From Mediterranea sp. (in: CFB group bacteria) (GTDB lineage: Bacteria > Bacteroidota > Bacteroidia > Bacteroidales > Bacteroidaceae), in assembly GCA_031261785.1 (NCBI GenBank), contig JAISIZ010000060.1, forward strand, positions 1-32,860: DNA of 32,860 bases, read 5' to 3'. The translations under genes were made by a program, and so were the position numbers. Positions within the stretch are counted from its first letter, which is position 1, and each line of letters opens with the position of its first letter. The notes under the pieces are model-generated. The model was not told the DNA's origin, did no database searches, and saw nothing but the letters and a program-made list of their open reading frames with translations. Below, piece after piece: positions 8,526-16,334 of this stretch.

Positions 8526-8749
8526 CATTCAAGAAAATATGATCATGCGCAATAGCCCGTGAAGCCCTCACATCGCCGAGATAGGTACTCGCGAACCTGT
8601 TTGCAGGCTTGACTCGCTACTCTCAGAAACAAGGAGTTGACGTTGGTCATGGAGCCGCTCATCCACGGCCGATTGCCTTTTTCCGCATCAAAAGGCGCTC
8701 TCCATTCACTTTTTCGCAATAAGGAATAGATATTGTTAGGGAGAAATAT
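8526..8749. other. Intergenic spacer, possible dispersed repeat
   Basis: About 225 bp between purN and the next gene. A 113-aa open frame on the minus strand (8543-8884) crosses it and overlaps the start of the next gene. Its C-terminal part reads like a protein fragment, but it has no recognised domain and a poor context. It may be a dispersed intergenic repeat; that needs a genome-wide comparison. Confidence 0.3.
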
Positions 8750-8757
8750 TATCTTTG
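8750..8757 (+). promoter_or_regulatory. -7 promoter element of the outer membrane protein gene
   Basis: TATCTTTG is a full match to the Bacteroidetes -7 consensus, 26 nt upstream of the ATG at 8784. The nearest upstream TTG (8733-8735) is only 14 nt away, shorter than usual, so the -33 element is unclear. Confidence 0.6.
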
Positions 8758-8783
8758 CCCAATCGTAAACAACCGGAATCGCA

Positions 8784-10889
8784 ATGAAACACCTACTTTC
8801 AATCCTCTTTTTATGTTTTGCCTGGGCCGGGGCGAGCGCACAAGAGAACACAGAACGAACCCTTTCGGCCGACAGCATCATCACGAAGGACGGAGCATTG
8901 GATAGCCTCTACCGCTCACTGCCTGAAGTGATGGTCATGGGCGAACGCCCCATCGTCAAGGCCACGCAAGGCAAACTGCTGTACGACGTTCCCCGACTGA
9001 TCAGGAACCTGCCCGTGGACAACGCCTACGACGCCATCAAGGAATTGCCTGGAGTAGCCGAAATGGATGGCGCGCTGACACTGGCGGGCAAGAGCGTCAC
9101 CGTCATCCTGAACGGACAGGTCACTACCATGAGCGCCAGCCAATTCTACACCCTGCTGAAAAGCATCCCCGCCAGCCGCATCGAGAACGCCGAGGTGATG
9201 TACAACGCGCCTGCCCGCTACCAAGTGCGGGGAGCGCTCATCAACATCACGCTGAAACAGAACACCGGCACAAGGGATTCCTGGCAGGGCGAGCTGTACG
9301 GCAAATATGCCCAAGAGCACTACGAGGACTTCGAGGAGCGAGCTTCCTTCAACTTCAACCACAACAAATTCTCGGCCGACTTCCTCTACTCGCATACACA
9401 CGGCAGAGTCTATCGGCTCACCGAGAAAGACGCGATCCATACGCTTTCCAACGGTGACGCGACACCTGTCAACACCGACGAGACCTGGCGCAACAGGAAC
9501 CACGTCCATAACTTCCGTGTCGGAACCGACTACAACTTCGGCACGAACCACCGCCTAAGCGCCGTCTACACCGGCGCCTACTCCACCTCGCACAGCTACG
9601 GCACGGTGGACGGCACGCAACACTCCGGCAACCAAAGCGACGGCAACGACTGGCTGCACAACGGACGCATCGACTATCAAGCGCCTTTCGGCCTGCGGGC
9701 CGGCGCCGAGCTGACCTACTACCATTCCCCCTCCAACCAGCTCCTCAGCAGCGAGATGCTGGGCGAGAGCATATCGTTCCGCTCCAGCGACAGCCAGCGC
9801 ATCAACGCCTGGAAGCTCTTCCTCTCGCAAGAGCATAAGCTGGGCGACGGCTGGGGGCTGAACTACGGCGTGACCTACACCACCAGCGTGGACCATAGCC
9901 ACCAATACTATACCGACGCCGAGAGCGATGGCCCGACCATACCCACCGACATGACCTCGCGGCGCAGGGAACAGACGCTCAACCTGTACGCCGGCTTCAA
10001 CAAGAACTTCGGCAAGCTGTCGATAGACGCGTCGCTGGCCGCCGAGCGGTACAAGACACCCGTGTGGAACCAATGGGACTGGTATCCCGTGGTGAACCTC
10101 ACCTACATGCTCTCGCCCACCAACCTCTGGCAGCTGAGCCTTAGCAGCGACAAGTCGTACCCCGGCTACTGGGCCGTGCAGGATGTCACCTCCTACCTGG
10201 GCGGCGGATATTCCGAGGTGCAAGGCAACCCACTACTGAAGCCCTCGCAGGAGTACAACCTCTCACTCACCTACGTGCTGCGGGGCAAGTACGTCTTCTC
10301 CGCCTGGTTCCAGCATACCAAGGATTACTCCACACAGACGCTTTACCAATCCTCCCAGCGACTGGTGGAGATCTACCGGTACCTCAATTTCGACTACGCC
10401 CAGCAGTCGGGCGTGCAAGCCACCCTCCCTTTCAAGGCCGGCAACTGGCTCAATTCCCGCCTCAGCCTCATCGGCGTGTGGCAGCACGAGAAGGACGCCG
10501 ACTTTTACGACATCCCCTTCAACCGCGCCATATTCTGGGGCATGGCCCGCCTCACCAACACCTTCACCCTCTCCACCAAGCCCGACCTGAAGCTCACCCT
10601 CTCGGGCATGATACGCAGCCTGGCGCACCAAGGCATCTACGACCTTCCCGCCTCGGGTAACGTCAACGCCTCGTTGCGCTACGCCTTCGCCCGGGGCAAC
10701 GCCATCGTCAACCTCTACGCCAACGACATCTTCCAGACCAACGGCATCTCACCACGCATCCGTTTCAAGACGCAGTACGTCACGAACCATTACGCTACCT
10801 TCCGCCAGCTGGGCGTATCGTTCACCTATAAATTTGGCGGGTACAAGGAGAGACAGCGCGAGGAGGTGGACCGCTCGAGGTTCAAGTAA
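8784..10889 (+). CDS. TonB-dependent-receptor-like outer membrane beta-barrel protein
   Basis: A 701-aa protein with a clear signal peptide (residues 1-20, ending in ASAQ). A plug-like domain covers about residues 45-160; it carries LPEVMVMGERPIVK, a motif typical of the start of a TonB plug, and AIKELPGVAEMDG. The remainder is rich in alternating aromatic/polar strands and ends in LGVSFTYKFGG, as in the OMP_b-brl_3 barrel family. Unlike SusC-type receptors it lacks a carboxypeptidase-like N-terminal domain, and no SusD partner lies nearby, so glycan uptake is not supported. The substrate is unknown; members of this family may transport peptides, metals or other small ligands, or act structurally. 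It is monocistronic and followed by a non-coding hairpin-rich spacer. Confidence 0.88.
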   Translation: MKHLLSILFLCFAWAGASAQENTERTLSADSIITKDGALDSLYRSLPEVMVMGERPIVKATQGKLLYDVPRLIRNLPVDNAYDAIKELPGVAEMDGALTLAGKSVTVILNGQVTTMSASQFYTLLKSIPASRIENAEVMYNAPARYQVRGALINITLKQNTGTRDSWQGELYGKYAQEHYEDFEERASFNFNHNKFSADFLYSHTHGRVYRLTEKDAIHTLSNGDATPVNTDETWRNRNHVHNFRVGTDYNFGTNHRLSAVYTGAYSTSHSYGTVDGTQHSGNQSDGNDWLHNGRIDYQAPFGLRAGAELTYYHSPSNQLLSSEMLGESISFRSSDSQRINAWKLFLSQEHKLGDGWGLNYGVTYTTSVDHSHQYYTDAESDGPTIPTDMTSRRREQTLNLYAGFNKNFGKLSIDASLAAERYKTPVWNQWDWYPVVNLTYMLSPTNLWQLSLSSDKSYPGYWAVQDVTSYLGGGYSEVQGNPLLKPSQEYNLSLTYVLRGKYVFSAWFQHTKDYSTQTLYQSSQRLVEIYRYLNFDYAQQSGVQATLPFKAGNWLNSRLSLIGVWQHEKDADFYDIPFNRAIFWGMARLTNTFTLSTKPDLKLTLSGMIRSLAHQGIYDLPASGNVNASLRYAFARGNAIVNLYANDIFQTNGISPRIRFKTQYVTNHYATFRQLGVSFTYKFGGYKERQREEVDRSRFK

Positions 10890-11087
10890 AACGAAGGTGA
10901 GGCAGGCCTTCCGTTCCACGCTCATTGTTGATTATAGATCGGGGCACCGGGAATATCCCGTGTCTATCCAGAACCGCAAATCTACCTTGAGCCATTAAGC
11001 CCACGTATGGTCGCTGAAAGGTGAGCCAATCCGGGTCGTGACCGGAAAGTCTATCCGTACGCTTAGGGGAAGAAGCTCCGTACTCAT
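10890..11087. other. Intergenic spacer with no recognised gene
   Basis: First part of a 350-bp gap between the outer membrane protein gene and the convergent tricorn gene. It is partly open on the minus strand (10882-11226, 114 aa), but that frame runs through the hairpin array, has no known domain and abuts the tricorn terminator. I see no RNA gene here. It may be a dispersed repeat. Confidence 0.35.
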
Positions 11088-11180
11088 TGGGAGAGGTGGA
11101 CGCTCCCATTAAGGAGAGATGGGGGGCATCTCTTGGGGAGAGGCCAAAGCTTCTCTCAGGGAGAGGTGAGCGCTTCTCTC
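11088..11180. repeat. Second tandem array of short hairpins (GAGAG/CTCTC type)
   Basis: Four consecutive imperfect hairpins: TGGGAG/CTCCCA (88-93 with 103-108, counting from 11000), AGAGATG/CATCTCT (115-121 with 127-133, five-G loop), GAGAG/CTCTC (138-142 with 153-157) and GAGAG/CTCTC (161-165 with 176-180). Unit spacing is about 23-27 bp. Stem sequences differ between units but complementarity is kept. It resembles the array at 220-334 in design, not in sequence. Confidence 0.6.
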
Positions 11181-11190
11181 GAGTACGATT

Positions 11191-11241
11191 AGTCCGCACG
11201 TCGCTCACGCCGTGCGGACTAATCACTAATCACTAATCACT
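11191..11241 (-). terminator. Hairpin plus stop-rich heptamer repeats after the tricorn gene
   Basis: A perfect 9-bp inverted repeat (AGTCCGCAC at 11191-11199, GTGCGGACT at 11212-11220) is preceded, in the direction of tricorn transcription, by three tandem copies of a heptamer (11221-11241; AATCACT on the plus strand). Read on the minus strand the heptamers give stop codons in more than one frame, and they begin at the tricorn stop codon. The hairpin lacks a clear U-run, so termination is plausible but not certain. Confidence 0.5.
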
Positions 11242-14200
11242 ACATACTGCTTCCCCCGTTCTTCCAGTTCCTCGGTGCGGGCACTGGCGGCAGGGGTTTG
11301 CGATCCTTCAGTTCCTTGAGTACCTCCTGGATGGCGGCGTCGAGCTGTTGGTCCTCGCCATTCCACTCCTTCACGGGGTCGTTGTCCACCACAATATCGG
11401 GATCCACTCCATGATTCTCGATGATCCATTGTCCCGTCTTGGCGTCATAGCTGGTAAACATAGGTACGCGGATGTCCGTGCCGTCGATGAAGGGTAGTGA
11501 CCCGCTAATGCCGATGATGCCGCCCCAAGTACGCATGCCGATGAGCTTGCCCAGCCCCAGCGCACGGAATCCCCACGGGAAGAGGTCGCCGTCGGATGCC
11601 GAGTATTTGTTGATGAGGCACACTTTGGGACCCGTTTGTGTGGCGTCGGGGATGGTGCCTACGTGGGTGGAACCTCTATACATCGTCAGACGATAGGCTT
11701 CGCGCGAGAGGCGTTCGAGGATCATGGGCGACACGTTTCCTCCACCATTGGCGCGGTCGTCGATAATCAGCCCCTCCTTGTCTATCTGCGGATAGAAGTA
11801 GCGCGAGAACTCATTCAGTCCCTCCACGCCCATGTCGGGGATGTAGATGTACCCCACCTTTCCGCCCGTAGCCTTGTCTACCTTACGAATATTCTCTTGT
11901 ATCCAGGCGTGATGATAGAGGGGGTATTCGTCGGCTATGGGCGTGATCGCCACCTTATGCGCCCCGGCGAGCTGCGGACGGCTGTTGATGGATAGCTCGG
12001 TGCGCACGCCAGCCTTGCCCACGAGCAAGGCGTACATATCCTTCACCGTATTGGAAGGTACGCCGTCGATAGCCACTATGTAGTTGCCCACGGCCGCTTT
12101 CACGCCCGGCTCGGTGAGCGGCGAGCGGAGGGTGCGGCTCCATGAGGCACCTTCGAGAATCTTCTCCAGACGGAAGAATCCCGAAGAGGCGTCGCGCGAC
12201 ACCTCGGCGCCCAGCAGTCCTGTCTGTAGGCGAGCGGGCTTGGCGTATTCTCCAAGATTGATGTAGGCGTGGCCGCAAGTCAGCTCACCGATCATCTCGC
12301 CGATGACGTAGTTCAGGTCTACCCTATTCTTCACGTAGGGCACCAGCACGCCGTATTTCGTCTTCATGGCCGCCCAGTCCACGCCGTGCATGGAGGGTTG
12401 GTAGAATCCATCGCGGAAGGCACGCCATGCCTCGTCGAAGATCTGTGCCCACTCTTTGGGGTAGTCTGTGGTCACGGTCATATCGTCGGTGTAGACCGCC
12501 TCCCCAAGGTTCGCCCGTCCGGTGGGCATGGAGGTGACGTACAGCTCACCGCCTTTGAAGAAGAAGGCGTACGAAGGCTTCCGCCCGTTAGGCACGCCCA
12601 TGTTGCCGTCGGCAACCTCTTCTTCCTCCTGGCTCCTGAGGTTGAAACACTTGGTCTTCCCTCCCGAGGCACGATAGAATATACGCTCCGCGTCGGCATA
12701 GACGGGCTGGTAATAGCCCGGACGTATGGGAAGGCTGAGAATGCGATCGCCGATGCCGTCGGGGGCGAAGTTCACCAGCGAATCCGTCTTCTCCTCGGCG
12801 GGCTTAGCGTTCACTTCGGGATCGGGCGTGAGAAAGGGCGATGGAGTCTCCTTGTCGAGGAGGGCGACGTAGACGTTGCCCATGTAATTGTACACGTGGT
12901 TCCATTCCAGCGAGCCGTAGGTGGGATTGAAATCCCGGTTGGAGGTGAAGATGAGGTACTTGCCGTCGCTGCTGAAGATCGGATCGTCCGACGAATACCA
13001 TTTGTCCGTCACGGGATACTCCTTCCTCGAGGCTATATCATAAAGGTAAACGATGTCGTACATGTTTGTCGACGGGCGCGTATAGGCGAGCCAGCGGCTG
13101 TCGGGCGAAAAGGCCACGGATCTGATTTCCGACAGCGGGTCCTGCAACACTACGTCTTTTCGCTTAGACGTCACGTCGACCAGCGTCAAGCGGTTCTTGC
13201 GGTCGGTGTAGGCTATACGTTTGCTGTCGGGTGCCCACCAGAACTGGCGGATATAGGTGTCGTTGTCGCTGGTGATCCGCTCCACCTTGCCGGTGGCGAT
13301 GGTATGCAGATAGAGTTCGGTCTCTCCCGTGGCGTCGGAAATGTAGGCTATAGATCCGCCGTCGGGCGACCAATCCGCTCCCCGTTCGTGCACGCCCGGT
13401 GTGCGGGTGATGTTGCGCGTCACGCCTTTGGCTGCAGGCACGTCGAATACGTCGCCCCTGGCGGTCACCGCCAGTCGGCTACCGTCGGGCGACAGGCTGG
13501 CGGCACTCACCTGCGCCCCCACCTTCTTCACTTCGCTGCGGGCGTAGATATTGTCTGAAGCGAGGGTGACGGTCACTTTCTCCGCTTGCCGCGTGCGGGT
13601 GTCGAGTTTGTATAGGTATCCTCCATTTTCGAAGACGATGGTATGGCCGTGTATGCTGGGAAATTTGATGTCATATTCGGTGAAGTTGGTCACCTTTCGC
13701 GTCTGTTTCGTCTGTCGGTTGTAGACAAACAGGTTCATGGTGTAGTCGCGGTCGGATAGGAAGAATATGTCGTCGCCGTCCCACATGGGGAAGATGTCCT
13801 GCGCCTTGTTGTCCGTCACACGTTCCACGCTTTTCTTCTCGGCATTGTATATCCACACCTCAGCGGCTTGTCCGCCTTGGTAGTGCTTCCAGGTACGAAA
13901 CTCTCGCATGGTGCGGTTGTAAGCCAACTCCTTGCCATCGGGCGAGTAGGAGCAGAAGCCTCCTTCGGGCAACGGGATAACCTTGGGCACGCCGCCTTGC
14001 GGTCCCACGGTCCATAGCCGCCCCACGAATCCGTCGCCGATGCGGTTACGGTAGACGATGGATCGCCCGTCGGGTGTCCACGCCATCACGATGTTGTTAG
14101 GTCCCATGCGGTCGCCCAGGTCGTCGCGTGCGTTGGTGGGTGTGTAGGTCAGGCGCAACGGCTCCCCGCCTTCGGCAGGAATGGCGTACACTTCGGTGTT

Positions 14201-14464
14201 CCCGTCATATTGTCCGGTAAAGGCGATGGTCTTTCCGTCAGGTGAGTAGCGAGGAAACATTTCGTAGCCTACGTGTGAGGTGAGGCGTACGGCTTCTCCG
14301 CCGTTGATCGATACTCGGTAGAGGTCGCCGGCATAGGCGAAGGCAATCTCTTGTCCGTTTGTCGCGGGGAAGCGCATCAGTCGCGCTTCGGTGGCGGTGG
14401 CGGCACGTCCGTTGGTCGTAGCGGACAAGGCGAATGCCATCGCGAGGATAGATAGTCTGTTCAT
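11240..14464 (-). CDS. Tricorn-type protease (S41 family), secreted
   Basis: A 1074-aa protein with a signal peptide (first ~21 residues of the start chosen at 14464, MNRLSILAMAFALSA). An upstream in-frame ATG at 14518 is rejected because it would hide this signal. The N-terminal two thirds hold TolB/WD-like propeller repeats, recognisable from recurrent SPDG or SPDSRWLAY-type motifs, as in the two beta-propellers of tricorn. A PDZ-like segment follows the core domain around residues 740-830, and the S41 nucleophile region is NKYSASDGD (Ser957-Asp958). GELTCGHAYIN carries the candidate catalytic His. It is likely a periplasmic or surface peptidase that trims peptides into small fragments. It is transcribed from its own promoter behind the terminator of the upstream gene. 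Confidence 0.93.
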   Translation of the reverse strand: MNRLSILAMAFALSATTNGRAATATEARLMRFPATNGQEIAFAYAGDLYRVSINGGEAVRLTSHVGYEMFPRYSPDGKTIAFTGQYDGNTEVYAIPAEGGEPLRLTYTPTNARDDLGDRMGPNNIVMAWTPDGRSIVYRNRIGDGFVGRLWTVGPQGGVPKVIPLPEGGFCSYSPDGKELAYNRTMREFRTWKHYQGGQAAEVWIYNAEKKSVERVTDNKAQDIFPMWDGDDIFFLSDRDYTMNLFVYNRQTKQTRKVTNFTEYDIKFPSIHGHTIVFENGGYLYKLDTRTRQAEKVTVTLASDNIYARSEVKKVGAQVSAASLSPDGSRLAVTARGDVFDVPAAKGVTRNITRTPGVHERGADWSPDGGSIAYISDATGETELYLHTIATGKVERITSDNDTYIRQFWWAPDSKRIAYTDRKNRLTLVDVTSKRKDVVLQDPLSEIRSVAFSPDSRWLAYTRPSTNMYDIVYLYDIASRKEYPVTDKWYSSDDPIFSSDGKYLIFTSNRDFNPTYGSLEWNHVYNYMGNVYVALLDKETPSPFLTPDPEVNAKPAEEKTDSLVNFAPDGIGDRILSLPIRPGYYQPVYADAERIFYRASGGKTKCFNLRSQEEEEVADGNMGVPNGRKPSYAFFFKGGELYVTSMPTGRANLGEAVYTDDMTVTTDYPKEWAQIFDEAWRAFRDGFYQPSMHGVDWAAMKTKYGVLVPYVKNRVDLNYVIGEMIGELTCGHAYINLGEYAKPARLQTGLLGAEVSRDASSGFFRLEKILEGASWSRTLRSPLTEPGVKAAVGNYIVAIDGVPSNTVKDMYALLVGKAGVRTELSINSRPQLAGAHKVAITPIADEYPLYHHAWIQENIRKVDKATGGKVGYIYIPDMGVEGLNEFSRYFYPQIDKEGLIIDDRANGGGNVSPMILERLSREAYRLTMYRGSTHVGTIPDATQTGPKVCLINKYSASDGDLFPWGFRALGLGKLIGMRTWGGIIGISGSLPFIDGTDIRVPMFTSYDAKTGQWIIENHGVDPDIVVDNDPVKEWNGEDQQLDAAIQEVLKELKDRKPLPPVPAPRNWKNGGSSM

Positions 14465-14490
14465 GATAGATCGTTTATTGAATGACGTCG

Positions 14491-14519
14491 CTAAGTTACG
14501 GCTTTTCTCCGTATCCAAA
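14491..14519 (-). promoter_or_regulatory. Probable promoter of the tricorn gene
   Basis: On the minus strand TTTG (14519-14516) is followed after 17 nt by TAACTTAG (14498-14491), a 7-of-8 match to TAnnTTTG. The start codon at 14464 lies about 26 nt downstream. Together with the terminator at 14554-14581 it suggests the tricorn gene is a separate transcription unit. Confidence 0.45.
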
Positions 14520-14553
14520 AATATTCGGGACGTATTGTGCCCTGTCGTGCGAT

Positions 14554-14581
14554 AAAAAAGTAGGGAACCGCACGTTTTCCC
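14554..14581 (-). terminator. Rho-independent terminator after the barrel-protein gene
   Basis: Read on the minus strand, GGGAA (14581-14577) pairs with TTCCC (14567-14563), then two bases later comes a run of T (14559-14554). It begins 9 nt past the stop codon of the gene ending at 14590. Confidence 0.55.
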
Positions 14582-14589
14582 CTTTCTTT

Positions 14590-16296
14590 TTAGAACTTGA
14601 AGCTCAGTCCGCCCAGAAGGTTGAAGCCTTCGGTAGGATAGCCGAGATAATAGGCGTATTTCTTATTCAGCAGATTGCCCAGTCGGGCGTAGATCGCCAC
14701 TCCTTTGAAGAGGTCATAACCGACGTTGGCGTGGAGGTCGCTCACGGCGTTCACCTTCGTATCCCCGACTTTTCGCCGGCCGATGTAGTCGAAGCCGACG
14801 TCTACTCGCAAGGCAGGGATGGGATGGATGCCGATGTTGACTGAGGCTTCGCTTTCGGGTTTCATCACAAGCAGGAATTCCTCGCTGTCGGCCGTCCAGT
14901 TGCGGTAGGTGTACGAGGCGGCGACGGTGAAAAGATCCTTGTACGCGTAGCTCACCTGTCCGCCGAGGTAGTAGTTGTAGGTGTCGTCGTGGTAGAAGAG
15001 GGGCGGTCCGCTCGCCGCACCGACGTAGATATAGGGAAAGGGGACGCAGGCCAGGTCGTTCGTCAGCCGCTGGTAACCACCCGTCAGGTTGAGCCATACG
15101 GCGGGATACGGGCTTGCCTTGAAGCCGATGGCCGCATTGAGTTGTTCGTAAGTGGCGGTGGGCAATTCGTCCATGGCGGCGTAGGGAGAGAGGGTCTCCA
15201 GCCTCCGGAAGTCATTCAGCCGTTTTCCTCCGGTGGCTTGGGCATAGAGCACGTAGCTGTCTGAAAAGAGGTACTGAACCATGATGTCGGGGGCGACACG
15301 GATCAGCTTGTCGAATCCGAAAGAGAGGTCGATATGGGCACCCGCACGCAGTCGCCACTCATCGCCAGTCAGGGCGTAGCTCGGGTTCAGGTCGAGAGCC
15401 GTGTAGCTCTTCGAGGTTTGTCCCCCGTACCAGTAGTTGCTCATCTCGCCGGTCACGGTGACGGATTGTCCGTCGCTGATGTCTCCGCTCACGGCTACTT
15501 TGGTGCGCAGCAGTGTCTCGTTGATCCCGGTGGTTCCCGTCGGGGCGTTGGCATTGTCCATCAGCGGATTCAGCTTTCGTCCGTAGAGCAGGAGATTCGT
15601 CTCGCCGCGGAAGCGCAACGTGGCGGCCTCGTCGGTGGAGCGCAGGGCTACGCGGAAAGTGCCCGAGGTGAACTTCTGGTTGCCGCCATCGAGCATGGGA
15701 AGGAGGTTGAAGTTGCTCAGCCCGAAGTGTCCGGCGACATCCAGGTCGAACTGATCGAACTGGTGGCTGTAGTCCAATCCGGCTTTCGTGCGGTAGTGGT
15801 GGGATTTCCATTTCTCGCCAGTCTCGGGGAGCGCGTTGCCCAGCCGACCATTCATCCCCTCCACACCGAGGCGCACGTTCAGCTTGTCGCGGGTGGACGG
15901 TCGGAAGAGGTAGTTACCCAGCAGGTCGACATTTCCGTAATTGCCAAATCCCGCACGCACGAATCCCGGCGTGGCTACGGCTTGCGTCTCGGGCGCTACG
16001 TAGGAAGGCAACGTTCCCGTGGGAATGTTGGCGGCGGGCGACGCCGCAGTGGCGTAGCGCACCTCTTTCTTGCTCGCCGCGGGTTCCACCACCTGCGGCA
16101 ACACGTTCACCTTCCGTGCGTCTTCAATCTCGGGAATGTAGTCCTGTTCCACCACCACCGTACGGTTCATCACCGTATCCTTCGGCTGTGTGGCGGGGTT
16201 CTGGGCGCGGAGACTGGTCGAGGCCAGCGTCGCCGCTATCGTTATCGTCGCACAAAAGGTTGCTTTCAATGTCATGATATTCGTTGCCATCTTCAT
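14590..16296 (-). CDS. Outer membrane beta-barrel protein, TonB-receptor-like
   Basis: A 568-aa protein with an N-terminal signal peptide (cleavage near SLRAQ, residue ~32). A short low-complexity periplasmic linker, including EQDYIPEIEDARKV, follows. From about residue 100 it is an aromatic-rich barrel with repeated antiparallel-strand patterns, ending in YPTEGFNLLGGLSFKF with a C-terminal Phe, which is the usual outer membrane assembly signal. There is no clear plug domain, so active TonB-dependent transport is doubtful. It follows the large TPR gene by 38 nt and is probably in the same operon, which suggests that the TPR protein and the barrel act together at the outer membrane. Start alternatives at residues 3 and 8 would also keep the signal peptide. 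Confidence 0.85.
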   Translation of the reverse strand: MKMATNIMTLKATFCATITIAATLASTSLRAQNPATQPKDTVMNRTVVVEQDYIPEIEDARKVNVLPQVVEPAASKKEVRYATAASPAANIPTGTLPSYVAPETQAVATPGFVRAGFGNYGNVDLLGNYLFRPSTRDKLNVRLGVEGMNGRLGNALPETGEKWKSHHYRTKAGLDYSHQFDQFDLDVAGHFGLSNFNLLPMLDGGNQKFTSGTFRVALRSTDEAATLRFRGETNLLLYGRKLNPLMDNANAPTGTTGINETLLRTKVAVSGDISDGQSVTVTGEMSNYWYGGQTSKSYTALDLNPSYALTGDEWRLRAGAHIDLSFGFDKLIRVAPDIMVQYLFSDSYVLYAQATGGKRLNDFRRLETLSPYAAMDELPTATYEQLNAAIGFKASPYPAVWLNLTGGYQRLTNDLACVPFPYIYVGAASGPPLFYHDDTYNYYLGGQVSYAYKDLFTVAASYTYRNWTADSEEFLLVMKPESEASVNIGIHPIPALRVDVGFDYIGRRKVGDTKVNAVSDLHANVGYDLFKGVAIYARLGNLLNKKYAYYLGYPTEGFNLLGGLSFKF

Positions 16297-16334
16297 CGTA
16301 CATATAAGAAAAACAGGTGTTGAACGACGTTGGA

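Noticed and set aside
8784..10889. SusC-type glycan importer
   Set aside because: There is no carboxypeptidase-like N-terminal domain and no SusD-like neighbour.
10882..11226. 114-aa minus-strand frame after the barrel gene
   Set aside because: It spans the second hairpin array and terminator hairpin, has no domain and no promoter.
12269..13558. 429-aa plus-strand frame opposite the tricorn gene
   Set aside because: Antisense to clear propeller-coding sequence, no recognisable motif and no promoter.
14465..14518. Upstream ATG for the tricorn gene
   Set aside because: It would place 18 charged residues before a clear signal peptide and lies at the promoter.
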